Positions 10,516 through 22,134 of a DNA stretch of 64,000 nt are shown in pieces (position 1 is the first letter of the stretch; the number at the start of each line of letters is the position of its first letter). The stretch lies in contig NC_057921.1 of the NCBI RefSeq assembly GCF_018873765.1, forward strand, positions 24,029,784 through 24,093,783. The letters are read 5' to 3'. The notes under the pieces were generated by a model. That model was not told where the DNA came from. It saw only the letters and a program-made list of their open reading frames with translations, and made no database searches. The position numbers and the translations under genes were made by a program. The DNA comes from Telopea speciosissima. Its lineage: Eukaryota > Streptophyta > Magnoliopsida > Proteales > Proteaceae.

Positions 10516-12528
10516 TTTCCACATGACGATGCACTGGTGATCAAGATGATCATCGCCAACTGTATGGTGGGGAGGATCCTTGTAGACAACGGAAGCTCGG
10601 CTGACATCTTGTATTACGATGCCTTCGAGAAAATGCTCCTGAAACTTGAGATGCTGAAGAGAGTGGAATCCCCTTTATATAGATTCAATGGGGCCCCAGT
10701 ATAGGTTGAAGGATCTATTGAGCTGCTCGTAATGGTGGGAACGGAGCCCAAGTTTGCCATTGTGAGGATGAACTTTTTGGTGGTGAAAGTGAATTCCACG
10801 CATAATGGAATATTGGGCCGGCCAGGACTCAACGCACTATAGGTGGTGGTTTCTACCCCGCACCTAATGATGAAGTTCCCAACTGACCATGGGATAAGAG
10901 AGTGTAAGGGGAGTCAGATAGCCGCTGGCAGATGCTATGAAGGATACTTGCGGACTAAAGGAAAGGAGCCGCAAACACTATTGGTCAATCTGGACGACAA
11001 CCAAGATGTCATCGAGCAAGAAAGGAATGAACCTGCAGAAGATTTGGCTCCCGTAGAAATCATCGAAGGGGATGCGAAACGTACGGTACAGATAGGCGCA
11101 GGGTTGAGTGGAGAGAAATGATTTGCCCTCATAAATTTTTTGAGGGCAAATCCAGATGTATTTGCGTGGTCCGCAATAGACATGCCCGGGGTAGACCTCG
11201 AATTGGCTGAGCATAAGCTCAGCGTGTATCCCACTGCCAAGCCGATATTCCAAAAGAAAAGAACCTTTGCCCCTGAGCGGCAAGAAAAGGTGATTGAGGG
11301 GGTGACGAAGCTGTTGGAAGCTGGTTTTATCGAGGAGGCCATCTACCTAGAATGGTTGTCTAATGTTGTAATGGTCCCCAAACTTAATGGGAAGTGGAGA
11401 ATGTGTATTGATTTTACTGATTTGAATAAAGCTTGCCCTAAGGACTATACCCTTTGCCTCGCATTGATTTACTAATAGACGCTACGATAGGACATGAGAT
11501 GTTGAGTTTCATGGACGCCTACTCAGGTTATAATCAAATCAGGATGTATGAACCTGATATCTTGAAGACTTCCTTCATCACAGGGAGGGATACATACTAT
11601 TATACCCGTATGCCCTTCGGGTTGAAGAACGCCGGAGCTTCTTACCAGCGATTGATGAATCACATTTTCAGGCACCAGATAGGGTGAAATATGGAGGTAT
11701 ATGTGGATGATATGTTGGTAAAAAGTCTAAAGGCAGATGACCATATTAGAGATCTGGATGAGGCATTCCAAGTCTTGAGGAAAAGTAAGATGAAGTTGAA
11801 TCCGGCCAAGCGCCTTTGGCGTCATCTCAGAAAAATTCCTTGGCTTTATGGTCTCAATAAGAGGAATAGAGGCAAATCCTGCAAAAATAAAATCCATTCT
11901 TGAGATGCGCCCGCCTGGGAGAGTTAAGGAGCTACAAGAACTCACCGGAAGGATAGCTGCATTGGGAAGATTTATCTCAACCTTGGGAGATCGTTGTTTA
12001 CCTTTCTTCAAAACTTTGAAGAACCGAGCACAAGAGAGAGAAGCTAAAGGAGCCAAGCTCACCTTCAAATGGACGGAGGAATGTTAGGCTGCATTCACGG
12101 AATTGAAAAGGTACTTGGAGCGACCACCCCTCCTGACAAAACCTGAACCGGGAGACACGTTGTAGCTGTATATGGCCATTACCACGGTAGCAGTAAGGGC
12201 AGTGTTGGTGAAGGGAGACGGATGAGTCCAGAAACCGATCTCCTACATCAGCAAAGTGCTCCTAGATGCAGAGACCAGGTATAACACTGTGGAGAAGTAT
12301 GCTTACGCATTAGTAACGGCTGCCCAGAAGTTAAGGCCATACTTCCAGGCCTACACTATTGAAGTAGTCACCAACCGACCGTTGAAGAAGATACTAGCAC
12401 AACCTGATCATTCTGGAAGGTTAGTAGCATGGTCGGTAGAACTGGGTGAATTTGACATCTAGTACAAGCACAGAACTGCCATTAAAGCTTAAGTCCTAGC
12501 GGATTTCGTGGTGGAGTGCACACTACCC
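10516..12528 (+). pseudogene. pol (protease, RT, RNase H), Tat/Retand-like Ty3 element, truncated before integrase
   Basis: The aspartic protease active site appears as VDNGSSADILYYDAF (about 10580-10624), and its C-terminal part as GILGRPGLNAL. RT follows: DVFAWSAIDMPG, WLSNVVMVPKLNGKWRMCIDF, KTSFITGRDTYYYTRMPFGLKNAGASYQRLMN, and the catalytic YVDDML box near 11700. RNase H text ends with YAYALVTAAQKLRPYFQAY and LADFVVECTLP. Stops (mostly TAG) occur at many points, and a frameshift lies near 11450. The frame ends exactly at the Ogre-type LTR (12529). No integrase domain is present anywhere downstream, so it was lost rather than displaced. Confidence 0.85.
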
Positions 12529-15500
12529 TGTAGACACCGAATTTTTTACACCCTCCCTGGCGATGATGACACGTGGAGTACCGGCATTCTCTGTCTCAGA
12601 CACCAAAACAAATTAAATAATAGTGGCAATAAGAAAATAAAATGTCCAATCCTCGGCCCATGAAGGCTTATTGGATCGGGCCCATTTAGATTGTAGCCTG
12701 CCAGGGGCATAATAGAAAACCACAAAAAATAATAAAAGGAAAAAGAGAGAGGAAATAAACTTTAAAGTTGGAGGGTAAAAGGGGAAAATAAAAGAAAGGA
12801 AGGAAATGGGGGTAAGATGGGTAAATCACCTTTAAGATATTTAGAGTAGGGTCAAAATGGAAAAAAACAATAAAATAAACATCTGAACCCTAAAAAGGAA
12901 AGGGGGGGGGGTAAGATGGTAAAAACACTTAATCAAACCCTTAAGAGGGAGAAGGGTAAAGTGGGAAAAGGAAAAAAAAAAATCTAAACCTGGTTTGAAG
13001 GGAGGGTAGAATGGGAATATCCTTTCAACCCTAAATGGTAGGGTTAGTGGATATACAAGATAAATTAAAAAATGCAAAGGGGCAGCCGTCATTCTCTATT
13101 GGCATGGGGGAGAGGACAGAAGAGAGAGGGGGAGGGAATTTTTCCAAAAAAAAGAGCAAAACGAGAAAAGGCAAAAAGACAGAGAGAGAGAGTCAGGGAG
13201 TGAGAGATTAAAAGAAGGGAGAGGGGTCATCGTCTTGAAAAGGGAACACAGAGAAAAAAGGGAAAATCGCAGAGAAAAACGCAGAGAAAAAGGGGAGCTG
13301 TGATCTTATTTGAGAAAGGCAGAGAGAAGGAATGAGAGTAAAAATAGGGTGGCAGAAAAGAGCAAAGGGAAGGAAGAGAGAAAAGAGCGTAGCAGGGGGA
13401 GAGTGGAAAACGAAAAAAAATGGAGAGCAGAGATGGAGGAGTGAAAACCGAGAGAGAAAATAGAGAGATGCACTGAGACTAGAGGCCGAGGCTTCCCTGA
13501 GTCAGGGACAAAGCTCCACCGGCGGTTCGTGGCTCGCATTCCGCATTTCTTCTTCTTCCCATATTCCTAGTCTGTTGAATCCACTTGGTTCGAGATCTCA
13601 GCTTGCATCCCACCGGAGATTCTAGCATCCCATCTGGCCTCTGCAAGTTCGAATGATGAAATGCGTGGATCGGATTCTCGGAGGCATGGAGCAGACCGCA
13701 GTTCCTCTTGCTTTGTTTCATTTTTTGTTTAGTCTTCATTTGTTTGTTTATTCTGTAATTAATCCCTTCCCAGCTGTCAATCGCTTGGGGAGCTTCAAGA
13801 AGACCTCAGGTGATATTCCTTTTCCCTATTTGGCTTTCACTTTCCTATGTTATATATGATTCGTTTCTGGTTCTATGTTCTGTGGTCTATGTTTCTGTGC
13901 TACTATGATTTTTATTTGAAATCTATTCATCCTACCTGCGAATGTCTACTCTGTAAATACTCTAAGTGAATCTTCACCATTCCACTTTTAGTCTCTGTGC
14001 ACAATTTTTAGGATTCGAATTATTGTTATGTTGATCGTTCTTTTATATCTCATATGTTCAGGTTCAAGTAAACATTCTCTAGTTTTTATTTTGTTAGAAA
14101 TTCATTCCATGTACCTTGTGATCTGTCTCTGTTGGTTGATCTTTGTCCTTTATATTTCAGATGTTTGAATGCCATAGCTTTATTTTGCTGAAATTTCTCC
14201 CCCCATGTCCTGTGATCTTCGGTTACTGTTCATGCTTATTTTCATATGATAAATTATACTCAATTCAGTTTTTTTTATATATTGCTGATTACATGTGAGT
14301 CTAGGTGATATGTCTCATATGCTATGCTTGATTTGGGTATCATGAGTTTCCTTGAGTAGAAAGATGAATATGTTTTGCTTCTCTATCTGTGAATTCCATC
14401 ACTGCTTTTGTTTTGTTTTTTTTTACCTGGTCTCTATGGAGGTTCCAACTTAGACCTCTTTTGGTCCTAGGCCGACTGGTTTTGCCTGGTTTTCTTTGGG
14501 ATTTTGCCTAACCTGATTTGGGCCTTATGGGCCTGCTTCTGGGTTATTTTGACCCATTGAAATGGGTGTGGGCAGCGGCCCATGTGGTACAAATAGGGTT
14601 TGGGTTTGATTTGGGTTATTAAATGAATAAGGTAATAATTGGAAGTGGGTTTGAATTAGGACTGGCAACATATGGAATACTGGTTTGGGTCTTATTGGTT
14701 TGGGCCCATTCCCAGATTTTAATGGTCTGAATATTTCTTGAAATGTGGACCTATGGGTGGGAACGTTAGAGCAACTTGGTTTCCTTGGTAAATGGGATCG
14801 TGGGCCTAGTTTCAAGTATGGGCTTCCAATAATGATATTTCTTCAGAATAAAAATGGGCCCAATTTTAAAACTCTAATATGGGCTTAAGCCTATGGGCCC
14901 GAGGATTGCAATGACCCAACCTTTTGCCCATCCAACATTAGTATGGTTTCTGTTGGGCTGGTGCAGAATTCGGACTCATACTTTAAGTGGATATTGTTGG
15001 ACTTGGGACTTTGGGCTGACCCGTTATTTTCTCTTAGGCTTTTTAATACGTGCCGGGTTGTTAGTACTAACCACGAGTCCATTTGGGGGATTTCGGTTTT
15101 GGGCTTTGACCCATTGATCCAATTTGGGTGTGTGGGGAGATTTGGGCCCATTCCCTTGGGCCTGCGAGTGCACTTTTAGCTCATAATCTAGGATTTAAAT
15201 AACTTCCCCCATCTCTTTCAAACTTGAATCGGGGTATGGGATTCCAAATGAGTTTTAAAATTATTTTGGGTAGAATATAGGGTTCTATGTGGTCTCGACA
15301 TCACGTCTCTTAAACCAATGAGCCTATGACTTGTATCAGAATCTTCAATTCCGGTCTATCGACATAGTCCTCATGTTGGTCCCCCATCCCATTTCGGATC
15401 ACTTGAGACCCTATTTAGGTCTTGGCCTGGATCGTGAGCATCCAAGTATTGGCCCTGCAATATATTGCAGGTTTGGAGTGTGTGAGGAATTGTGCCCACT

Positions 15501-16195
15501 AACGAGCCGAGTGGAATGTAGGATTTCCTTGAGACGTAGATGTATGATCCTTAGGACGGGAGTTGGGCTAGCCAGTCATCTAACCCATGAATATTGTGGA
15601 TTCCTCATGATATGATCAGTCAAGTTCTTTGCTCGTTGCTTTTTGTTCCATGATTCATGCCCTGTATTCTAATATATCCTTGCTTGGTTGAGTGTATGAT
15701 TAAATTGGTGTAATTTGTTATGTTAATTTGATTTTCTTGATCACATTAGGGTAGAATAACTTAGAAACTTGGTTTAGGTGGTAACCCCTGCACATAGATG
15801 CCGAGTCTTAGATGTTCAGTTTAGGATCACTTAGAGTTAGAATAATTAGCCTTAGGGTTTGTAAGCCAGCTTATGCAGACAATGGTCAAAGAAGGATGAC
15901 TGGCTCTGGGCTGGGCGGACTGGGTGCTTAACACCTTCCCAGTCCGTAACCTGACACCTACCTGAATGATCTGGGCAGATCATCTTTATCCATTAAGCCA
16001 TAGCATTTTCCCCTAGTGGGAATATTCTTGGGTCCTAGACCCTTTCTAGGTGGCGACTTCCTTTTTGACTTGTTTACCCTCTTCGAGGGAGTTGGAGTCA
16101 TTGGCTTAGGTTTCACCGGCGATCCGGTTCGCATCGAGTGAGAACCAACCCCTTGTCGGGGGAATTTGGATTTTTCGGAATCCATGGTTCTTACA
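12529..16195 (+). repeat. 5' LTR of Ogre/Tat-type element
   Basis: Starts TGTAGACACC and ends GGTTCTTACA, the same ends as the solo LTR at 24149-27213. The two share long stretches, for example around AACACCTTCCCAGTCC (about 15930 and 26940) and the AGAATCCATGGTTCTTACA-like end. About 12715-13480 is strongly purine-biased on the plus strand (AGAGA/GGGA runs). The remainder is rich in TTGGG/GGGCC text. Small frames inside are not genes. Confidence 0.8.
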
Positions 16196-16196
16196 G

Positions 16197-16215
16197 TGGC
16201 GACTTCACTGGGGAC
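16197..16215 (+). other. Primer-binding site of the Ogre/Tat-type element
   Basis: TGGCGACTTCACTGGGGAC begins one base after the LTR. It closely resembles the TGGCGACTCCACTGGGGAC seen behind LTRs of this group, for which a tRNA-Arg primer has been proposed in Ogre-like elements. The tRNA assignment is from memory of the family, not shown by the sequence. Confidence 0.6.
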
Positions 16216-18349
16216 TTATGTCAGACTCCTGATTGACCATTGTTGCTTAGCTTGCTTGTAAATTTAGTTTATGTAATTTTCATTGTTAATTTTCCTTTTC
16301 ATGCATTCGCACTCACAATCATTGCATTGAGCACTGCACGGTCTGCTTTTACCCCCGTGGTGTCATTGGTAAGGCCCCACATGCAGTTGTGGGATTCCCC
16401 CGATGGCATCACAACCCTTGATCCTGTATTGCTTTAAGTCACAACTGATCATATCAGTCAATGTATTACCTTGCGATCTCTAGGCCATGCATTTAGGTGT
16501 GCCCTGGAAGGGACTATAGGACAGTACTTGGATTGATTTATCGAGTTGTTTCTTCAAAGCGGTATAAAAAGGATTTGCCGACGTATCCACGTACACAACT
16601 GTGACGGGTACAATATGGTGCTCCTTGACAAGGGGACCCTGTCCTAAGCCAATCCAATTTTTTTGCACGCATCATGTAGGAACATAGATCTAATGCATAG
16701 GTTCGCCACAACTAATGTAATTATTGTTTGAGGTTCAAGTTAGAACCCCTATTGTAGACAGTATTATCCGTTTCAATTGGTTACCCACCAACGGGAGTTT
16801 TGAGTCTCTATCCTTCTTCATTGAGGTATGAGTGTTTGTTTTCTCTACCAGTGTTTCATTCCACTGTAGGGGTGGTATCATAGGGTGATTCCTATGTCCA
16901 CTCCAAGATTGTTGTGATTGGGGTGATGCCTACACGACCAATCTAGAAATAGTGTGTGTCTCAGCTGACAGGGAACCACACATTTGTACCTTGATGTTGA
17001 GGACGAACTCGATTTCCTCCATCACACGGTGTTTGGCGATTGATTCGATGTAATGCCATCTACACGGATGTTCTTGTTTGAACCACCTTGTTTGATCCGT
17101 CAGTTGAGAGTTCCCTCAACTTTTGGCTTTGAGTTGATTCTACTCTCAATTGAATGAACTTGTTTGGTATAGTCGTCCTTTGTTCTTTCTTTGTCATATG
17201 GGAACTGCCCTATGGCCTGATTGTATCCAATCCAACTTGTTGTCAACCGAGATGTTTTAGCTTGGCCTAGTCTAGGTCTCCTCATTGGACTTTTTCAAAC
17301 CGGACCTTTGATTCACATGATTTTCATAGTTTTGTCATACATAAGTGGTTGAGACATTAGGATCTTTGGTAGACCCTTTTGATCCGGAGGCAGCCGATGA
17401 GAGCCCTTGTAGTATAATCATCCCACCCAGATTTTCGATTTGTAAAATTAATTTTCAAAGTGTAGGTAGTTCAGCCCTTGGCATTTTCAGACCAAAGAGT
17501 CAATTGATTTTAATCGATTTCTAGTCAACCAGATTCTAGTCTTTGAATTTCTGAAGGGTAGATGGATTTTATCCTTGTTTTTCGAATTTGAGAACGCCTT
17601 GAGTTGTTTCCTCGATATTTTGATCGCGTACAATCAAAATTTGTGTCAAGATTTCCATTGGATATGATTCCAGTCAAGTTTTTCAAAAGTTGCCTTTGTC
17701 AATGTGATTCCTACTTTGTTGTACTTGGTACCTCCACGTCAAGTGATTTTCGATCAATGGCTTTGTTTTGAATAGGAAGTTTGAACCCATATTGGTCAGA
17801 GCATTGTTTCCTATGTTGTCGGAAATTTTCCCATGTAGCATGGTTCACTCCTTCCGACTTGGATGAACCGAGCTAAGCATTTCGGTCCTCAGTGAGTTGG
17901 GCCGACATAGAACCGGGTTAATTTTGTTCCCATATGAACTAATTTGTTATACTAACCTCCTTTGACTTGTGTCACATTGAGTTTGTCTTGGGTAAGCATT
18001 TGGAACCCTATTATTGCATGTTTTGCATGTATGGTTCATACTTCGTTTTGGTTGAAAGATAAACCATTGGGACCTGGGATTGGTCCCCATCCTTCAAAAG
18101 TCTTGAGCATAGGAGTATCTCCATCTGAGTTTGAATTAGCATCATGAGAGATCCATTTAGGATGACCCAGCGCATGGGTTGAGTTTTGATTTGGCATCAT
18201 TTTAGTCATTGAATATTTTTTCCATCTGTGAACCAGATTCCACTAGCATCTAACCCTCATCTAGTTTCTTTTCATTCCTCTCTTCGTCAGGACCATTTCA
18301 ACACAGTCCCCAAGTATGAATTCAAAACAAAGATATCCCTCTCACTCGC
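16216..18349 (+). other. Leader of Ogre/Tat-type element, no gene seen
   Basis: About 2.1 kb of T-rich sequence without long frames, between the primer-binding site and the first gag-like frame. Long untranslated leaders are normal for this lineage. Confidence 0.5.
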
Positions 18350-18658
18350 ATGGAATCATTGGAAGCCCGAGTGGCTAATGTAGAGTGGATGTTGTCTAAC
18401 CTGACGGTCATGGTACAAAAGTTAATGGATTCATATAAGTCAGTGCAGATTTCGGATCAAAGTCACCCTCATGCTCTTAAGATTGTTTGCTCAGACCTAG
18501 CTTTGAAGAAAGAAGAGGTTATAGCGAAAATTTTTGAGTATATTTCTGAAGTACCTGAAACTGAAAAAGGGAAAGCATTGGATTCGAAAAGCTCAGGACA
18601 TGCTCTTAAAGATGCCAAAGGGAAAGAAGTCGAAAAAGAAATTTTGTCAGAAATTTAA
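18350..18658 (+). pseudogene. gag-like N-terminal frame of Ogre/Tat-type element
   Basis: 102 codons starting MESLEARVANVEWMLSNL, an amphipathic coiled-coil opening (hydrophobic heptads with M/L at regular spacing) typical of the first protein of this group. A Lys/Glu/Ser-rich linker follows. It ends at a TAA. Beyond it the text decays quickly, with in-frame stops and a short tandem duplication. Assignment rests on position and style, not on a catalytic domain. Confidence 0.5.
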
Positions 18659-18930
18659 GCACCCATTATGTGGTCATCAGAGGGACTCAGAGAGATGAAA
18701 TTCACAGTATGTCAAGTCAATTTGGCTTTGAGATCAGTATTCCCGGCCTTGATCTCGGTCAAGGGCGCTCAAATTAGAAGTCATGTACAAGCATCTGGTA
18801 ATAGGGCAGAATGATGTTGAGTCAAGGAGTGCAGTGGTAGCTGAAGCTTGAGGTAACAAGGTTTGGAGCTGATAATTGCAGAGCTATCATGGTCATGTTT
18901 GGATTTGAGTTTGTTAGAGTTATAGGCAGT

Positions 18931-19134
18931 CCAGTTGTCAAGTTTCCTTCTGTTTCTCCCCCTGTCGGAGATGTTCCGTTTTATGTTGAGTCGGTCACAG
19001 TTTAGACCAAGTCTGATGTGATTACGGATTTGAGTCAATCCAATTATCAAGTTTTCTTTAGTTTCTTCCCGCTGTTGGAGATGTTTTGCTTTATGTTGAG
19101 TCGGTCCCAGTCTGGACCAAGTTTGATGTAATTA
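18931..19134 (+). repeat. Tandem duplication, period about 109 bp
   Basis: Two diverged copies. The first begins CCAGTTGTCAAGTTT (18931) and the second CCAATTATCAAGTTT (19040). Both run through TTATGTTGAGTCGGTC and end in GATGTRATTAC. The frames are broken in both. Confidence 0.65.
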
Positions 19135-21400
19135 CTCCTTTTTTTTATCCATGAAATGAGTGTTTCTGAGTATATTGATTCTTCTTCCTTCTTCCCATCT
19201 TCTGATGATGAATCTTGCGATGGTCTGATAGCCTAACTTGTTCTAGAAAAGAAAAGACAAAAGAAATGAAAAGAAAGAAATGAATATAAAAAAGAAGCAA
19301 AAGTTCGGCAGTGATCGTTTGTTCATTTTTTGTGCCAATCTCTTGATAATAAAAGATCTTGAGCTTTCCATACATATGATCCCCTTCAAACGAGCAAGGA
19401 GCTTAAAAAGGAAATCTTACCTCATCGAGCCTATTAAGGGAGGCCATCCTTGGCTGCTTGTCATCTTGAATAAATCCCAGAAGCATTTGAATTCCAATAG
19501 TCACCCTCTTTGGGCCTTAGCCTTTTCTTTGGAAAGCCTTGTCATGGCCCACTCATAGCTCACCACCAAGATACCCTTCAACTGCTTAATCCTAGCAACC
19601 TATCAACTCCCAGGGTTTGATTAGGAAATGTTATGCCAAGGTCCAAAGTTGCCTAACGGCAAAGAAAAGAAAACTGCATTTGAAAAAAAAGAAGAGAGAA
19701 AAGAAGAGAGCAAGAACGAGAGTTTCAAAAAAGAAAAGAAATTTGATTGTCTAAAGTGGGGTAAAAGAAAAAGAGAAAGATTTCAATCTATGAGCCCAAA
19801 CAGGGGCAAAATAAAAAAAAAGAAGAGATAAAAAGAGAGAAAAAGAAAAAAGTACAATGTCAATTCATGAGCCCAAACAGGGGCAAGAAAGTGGAAGTCC
19901 TAACAAAAAGAGAGAGAGGGGGAAGCTTTGGTGGCAAAAGACGTCAAAACTCCAAGTAGACTCTGGGAGCGTACTTCGAGCCTTTTACCATCCTTTGAAG
20001 CCAAGTCCTAAGCCCTATTACAACCCAAGAAAGTCCTCCTAGGCTAGATGCGATGAGATTTCCTTCGGTAGCTTCAAGCTCACTCGGTTGTGATGGAACT
20101 TAACTATCAAGATTTTGACACCAGCATATCATCTGTGGCAGGAACTACGTCCAACCTGATTCCTGATTTATTCGGGATACGTAGGCAGTTTGAGAAGTCA
20201 ACTTCAGGTTTGGTCAACCATTGTTTGAGCTTTCCTTCTCGAAAGAGTTCAGAATGATCGAATATGTTTAGGTCCAGATTCACCTCCAGGAAGAAGAAAA
20301 CGAGGCAAACTAAAGGTGCGCCTAAACCGTAAGCCCGATCTGCCTTGTCTTGATCCTCCTGAGCAGGACGATGAGCGATGGAAGAACCAGAGGCCGAGGG
20401 GGTATGAAACAGGTGTAGCCATAACAACAACATCGGGTAGATGGAGATCAACCCAAACATTTATGAGGCAGTTCCACCTGTTCCAAAGCGACCCTGAGAC
20501 GTCAGGAGAGGACCATTTTGCCAAATGGGATTCACCATCAGGACATTCGGAAGCTCCTTCAAAGCACCAAAATAGCCCTGTTTCTACTCCTCTACCTCCG
20601 CAGAAGACAAGGAGCTTGAAGAGCATGAGCGTAGTGCCGGTTTAGGTCCTCCAGTGTACTGCCACCACCAGATCTTCACTCCTCGAATCCTTAAGAGGTT
20701 GGGGTTGGCAGGAAATGGCCCCCTCAAGACTCTCAATTTCTCTGATGTAACGTTCCCCCTCCAAGCATTGGCAAGGGCACATCACATGCAGAGAAGGCCC
20801 CCAAGCCAGGAAACCCAAAGGACACTGCGTGTCGATTGAGGATCGAAGTTGTGAAGGCCAATGTCGATTGAAGATTGAAGCCGAAGGAAGTGTCTTGAGG
20901 CAGGTACCCCGTCAGAAACTTGCAACCTTTGAATCTGTGAAATTGCCGGCATCCAAAAAACCAGAGAAAGTTCAGAATCGCCATGAGAAAGCAGAAGAGT
21001 AATAAGCGTAGGAAACCCATGGATCCAGGGGGATCAAAGGGTATAAGCGCTATTTAAGGGGCTCAGCGATGGTTCACATTCGAAAGAGGATATTGAGGCT
21101 CAACTACCCAAATTAAAGGGAATAACATCCGGAGCCACATGTCCAAAAGTTATTGGACCAGCGCTATTCCGAAAGAGGGGAAGTATACGATTACGGAGGC
21201 AACGATTCGACTTCTGCACCAGTTCCATTAATGGCGAGTTAATCAAAGCGTCAATCAAGACAGGAGTAATAAATGTTTGCGTGGGGAATCTACAAGAAAT
21301 CCCTAGGGAAAAGATTTGCATCATAATGAATATACACGTCATGCAAGAAAGGTAAATATTGCTAACACGCAGAAAGTTGTTGAGATATTTCCATGGAAAA
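19135..21400 (+). other. Degenerate interior of Ogre/Tat-type element
   Basis: A purine-rich region (about 19620-19920) contains the phrase GAGCCCAAACAGGGGCAA twice (near 19790 and 19869). At about 20144-20200, a GGAACTACGT...CCTGATTC...GGGATACGTAGGCAG block resembles a block recurrent in Tat/Ogre leaders. The remainder has short plus-strand frames that may be eroded gag. Nothing intact is seen. Confidence 0.45.
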
Positions 21401-21459
21401 TCATAATTTATCTTAAGGTAAGGGACAGCGATTGCTCCCCGAAGTACAAATATAAACAC

Positions 21460-22101
21460 TCACAAATCCTTAAGCTCGGGACTAGGTGGATTAGGGGGCA
21501 AAGGCCCAGGAGCCTCCCGAGGAGGAGGGAAGAAAGGGATCAAGAGTGAGCTTGGGTTTAATACAACCTCCCTCACAGGAATACGAGGGTCAAAACCTAG
21601 CCTAATCTTCCCCCATTTGAAGAAGGGGGCAACTTCATTTATCCTGTTGTACAAACGCTGAGCACCTTCTAAGGCTTTGTCTTCACAAAAGCGTTTGAAG
21701 ATTGGCGATTGAATCATGTGCCCGATGGTAAGATTAGCTACGGCATACTTCTCAGCCCAAAGATAGTCAGTGACGTTGTCAATGATATCTTGGGTGAACT
21801 CAAGCCTGGTCAGTAGATCTTCCTCCCAGCGCTCGAGAGATTTGAGGTAATCAAGCTCATTCGTCAAACGGTGATAGTGTTTCCTCAGCACATCATTGGC
21901 TTTGGCATGTGTTGTTATCCTAGACTGAAGTTCCCTCTCTCGCTCCGAAGCATCAGCCGGCGCTGTACCGCGCAAAGAAAGATTATCCTAATAAAAAGGG
22001 AAAAAAGTTATACTCGGAGGCATGAGAATTCGGAAAATAAGTAAATTATGGTCACTCTTCATTACAAATTCTCGTACTACAGTGGCATAAGCCTACACTT
22101 T

Positions 22102-22134
<33 letters not shown>

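Larger units (their letters stand above)
12529..21400 (+). mobile_element. Ogre/Tat-type Ty3 element, 3' truncated
   Basis: A 3.67-kb LTR is followed by a primer-binding site and a long leader, a degraded gag-like frame and degenerate coding text, then stops without pol or a 3' LTR. It entered the older Ty3 pol right after codons for VVECTLP. The bases before the LTR are TACCC, with no partner on the right. The right border (about 21350-21450) is inferred, being where the minus-strand accessory ORF of the host element ends. A deletion that removed the distal half of this element together with the host integrase would explain both losses. Confidence 0.65.

Noticed and set aside
10935..11342. 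135-codon minus-strand frame
   Set aside because: Antisense to protease/RT of the Tat/Retand-like element; no domain.
22103..22132. Run of about 30 A, possibly a SINE or processed pseudogene tail
   Set aside because: No duplicated target site and no LINE, SINE or processed-gene body beside it. It lies within the antisense ORF region, probably an intron.
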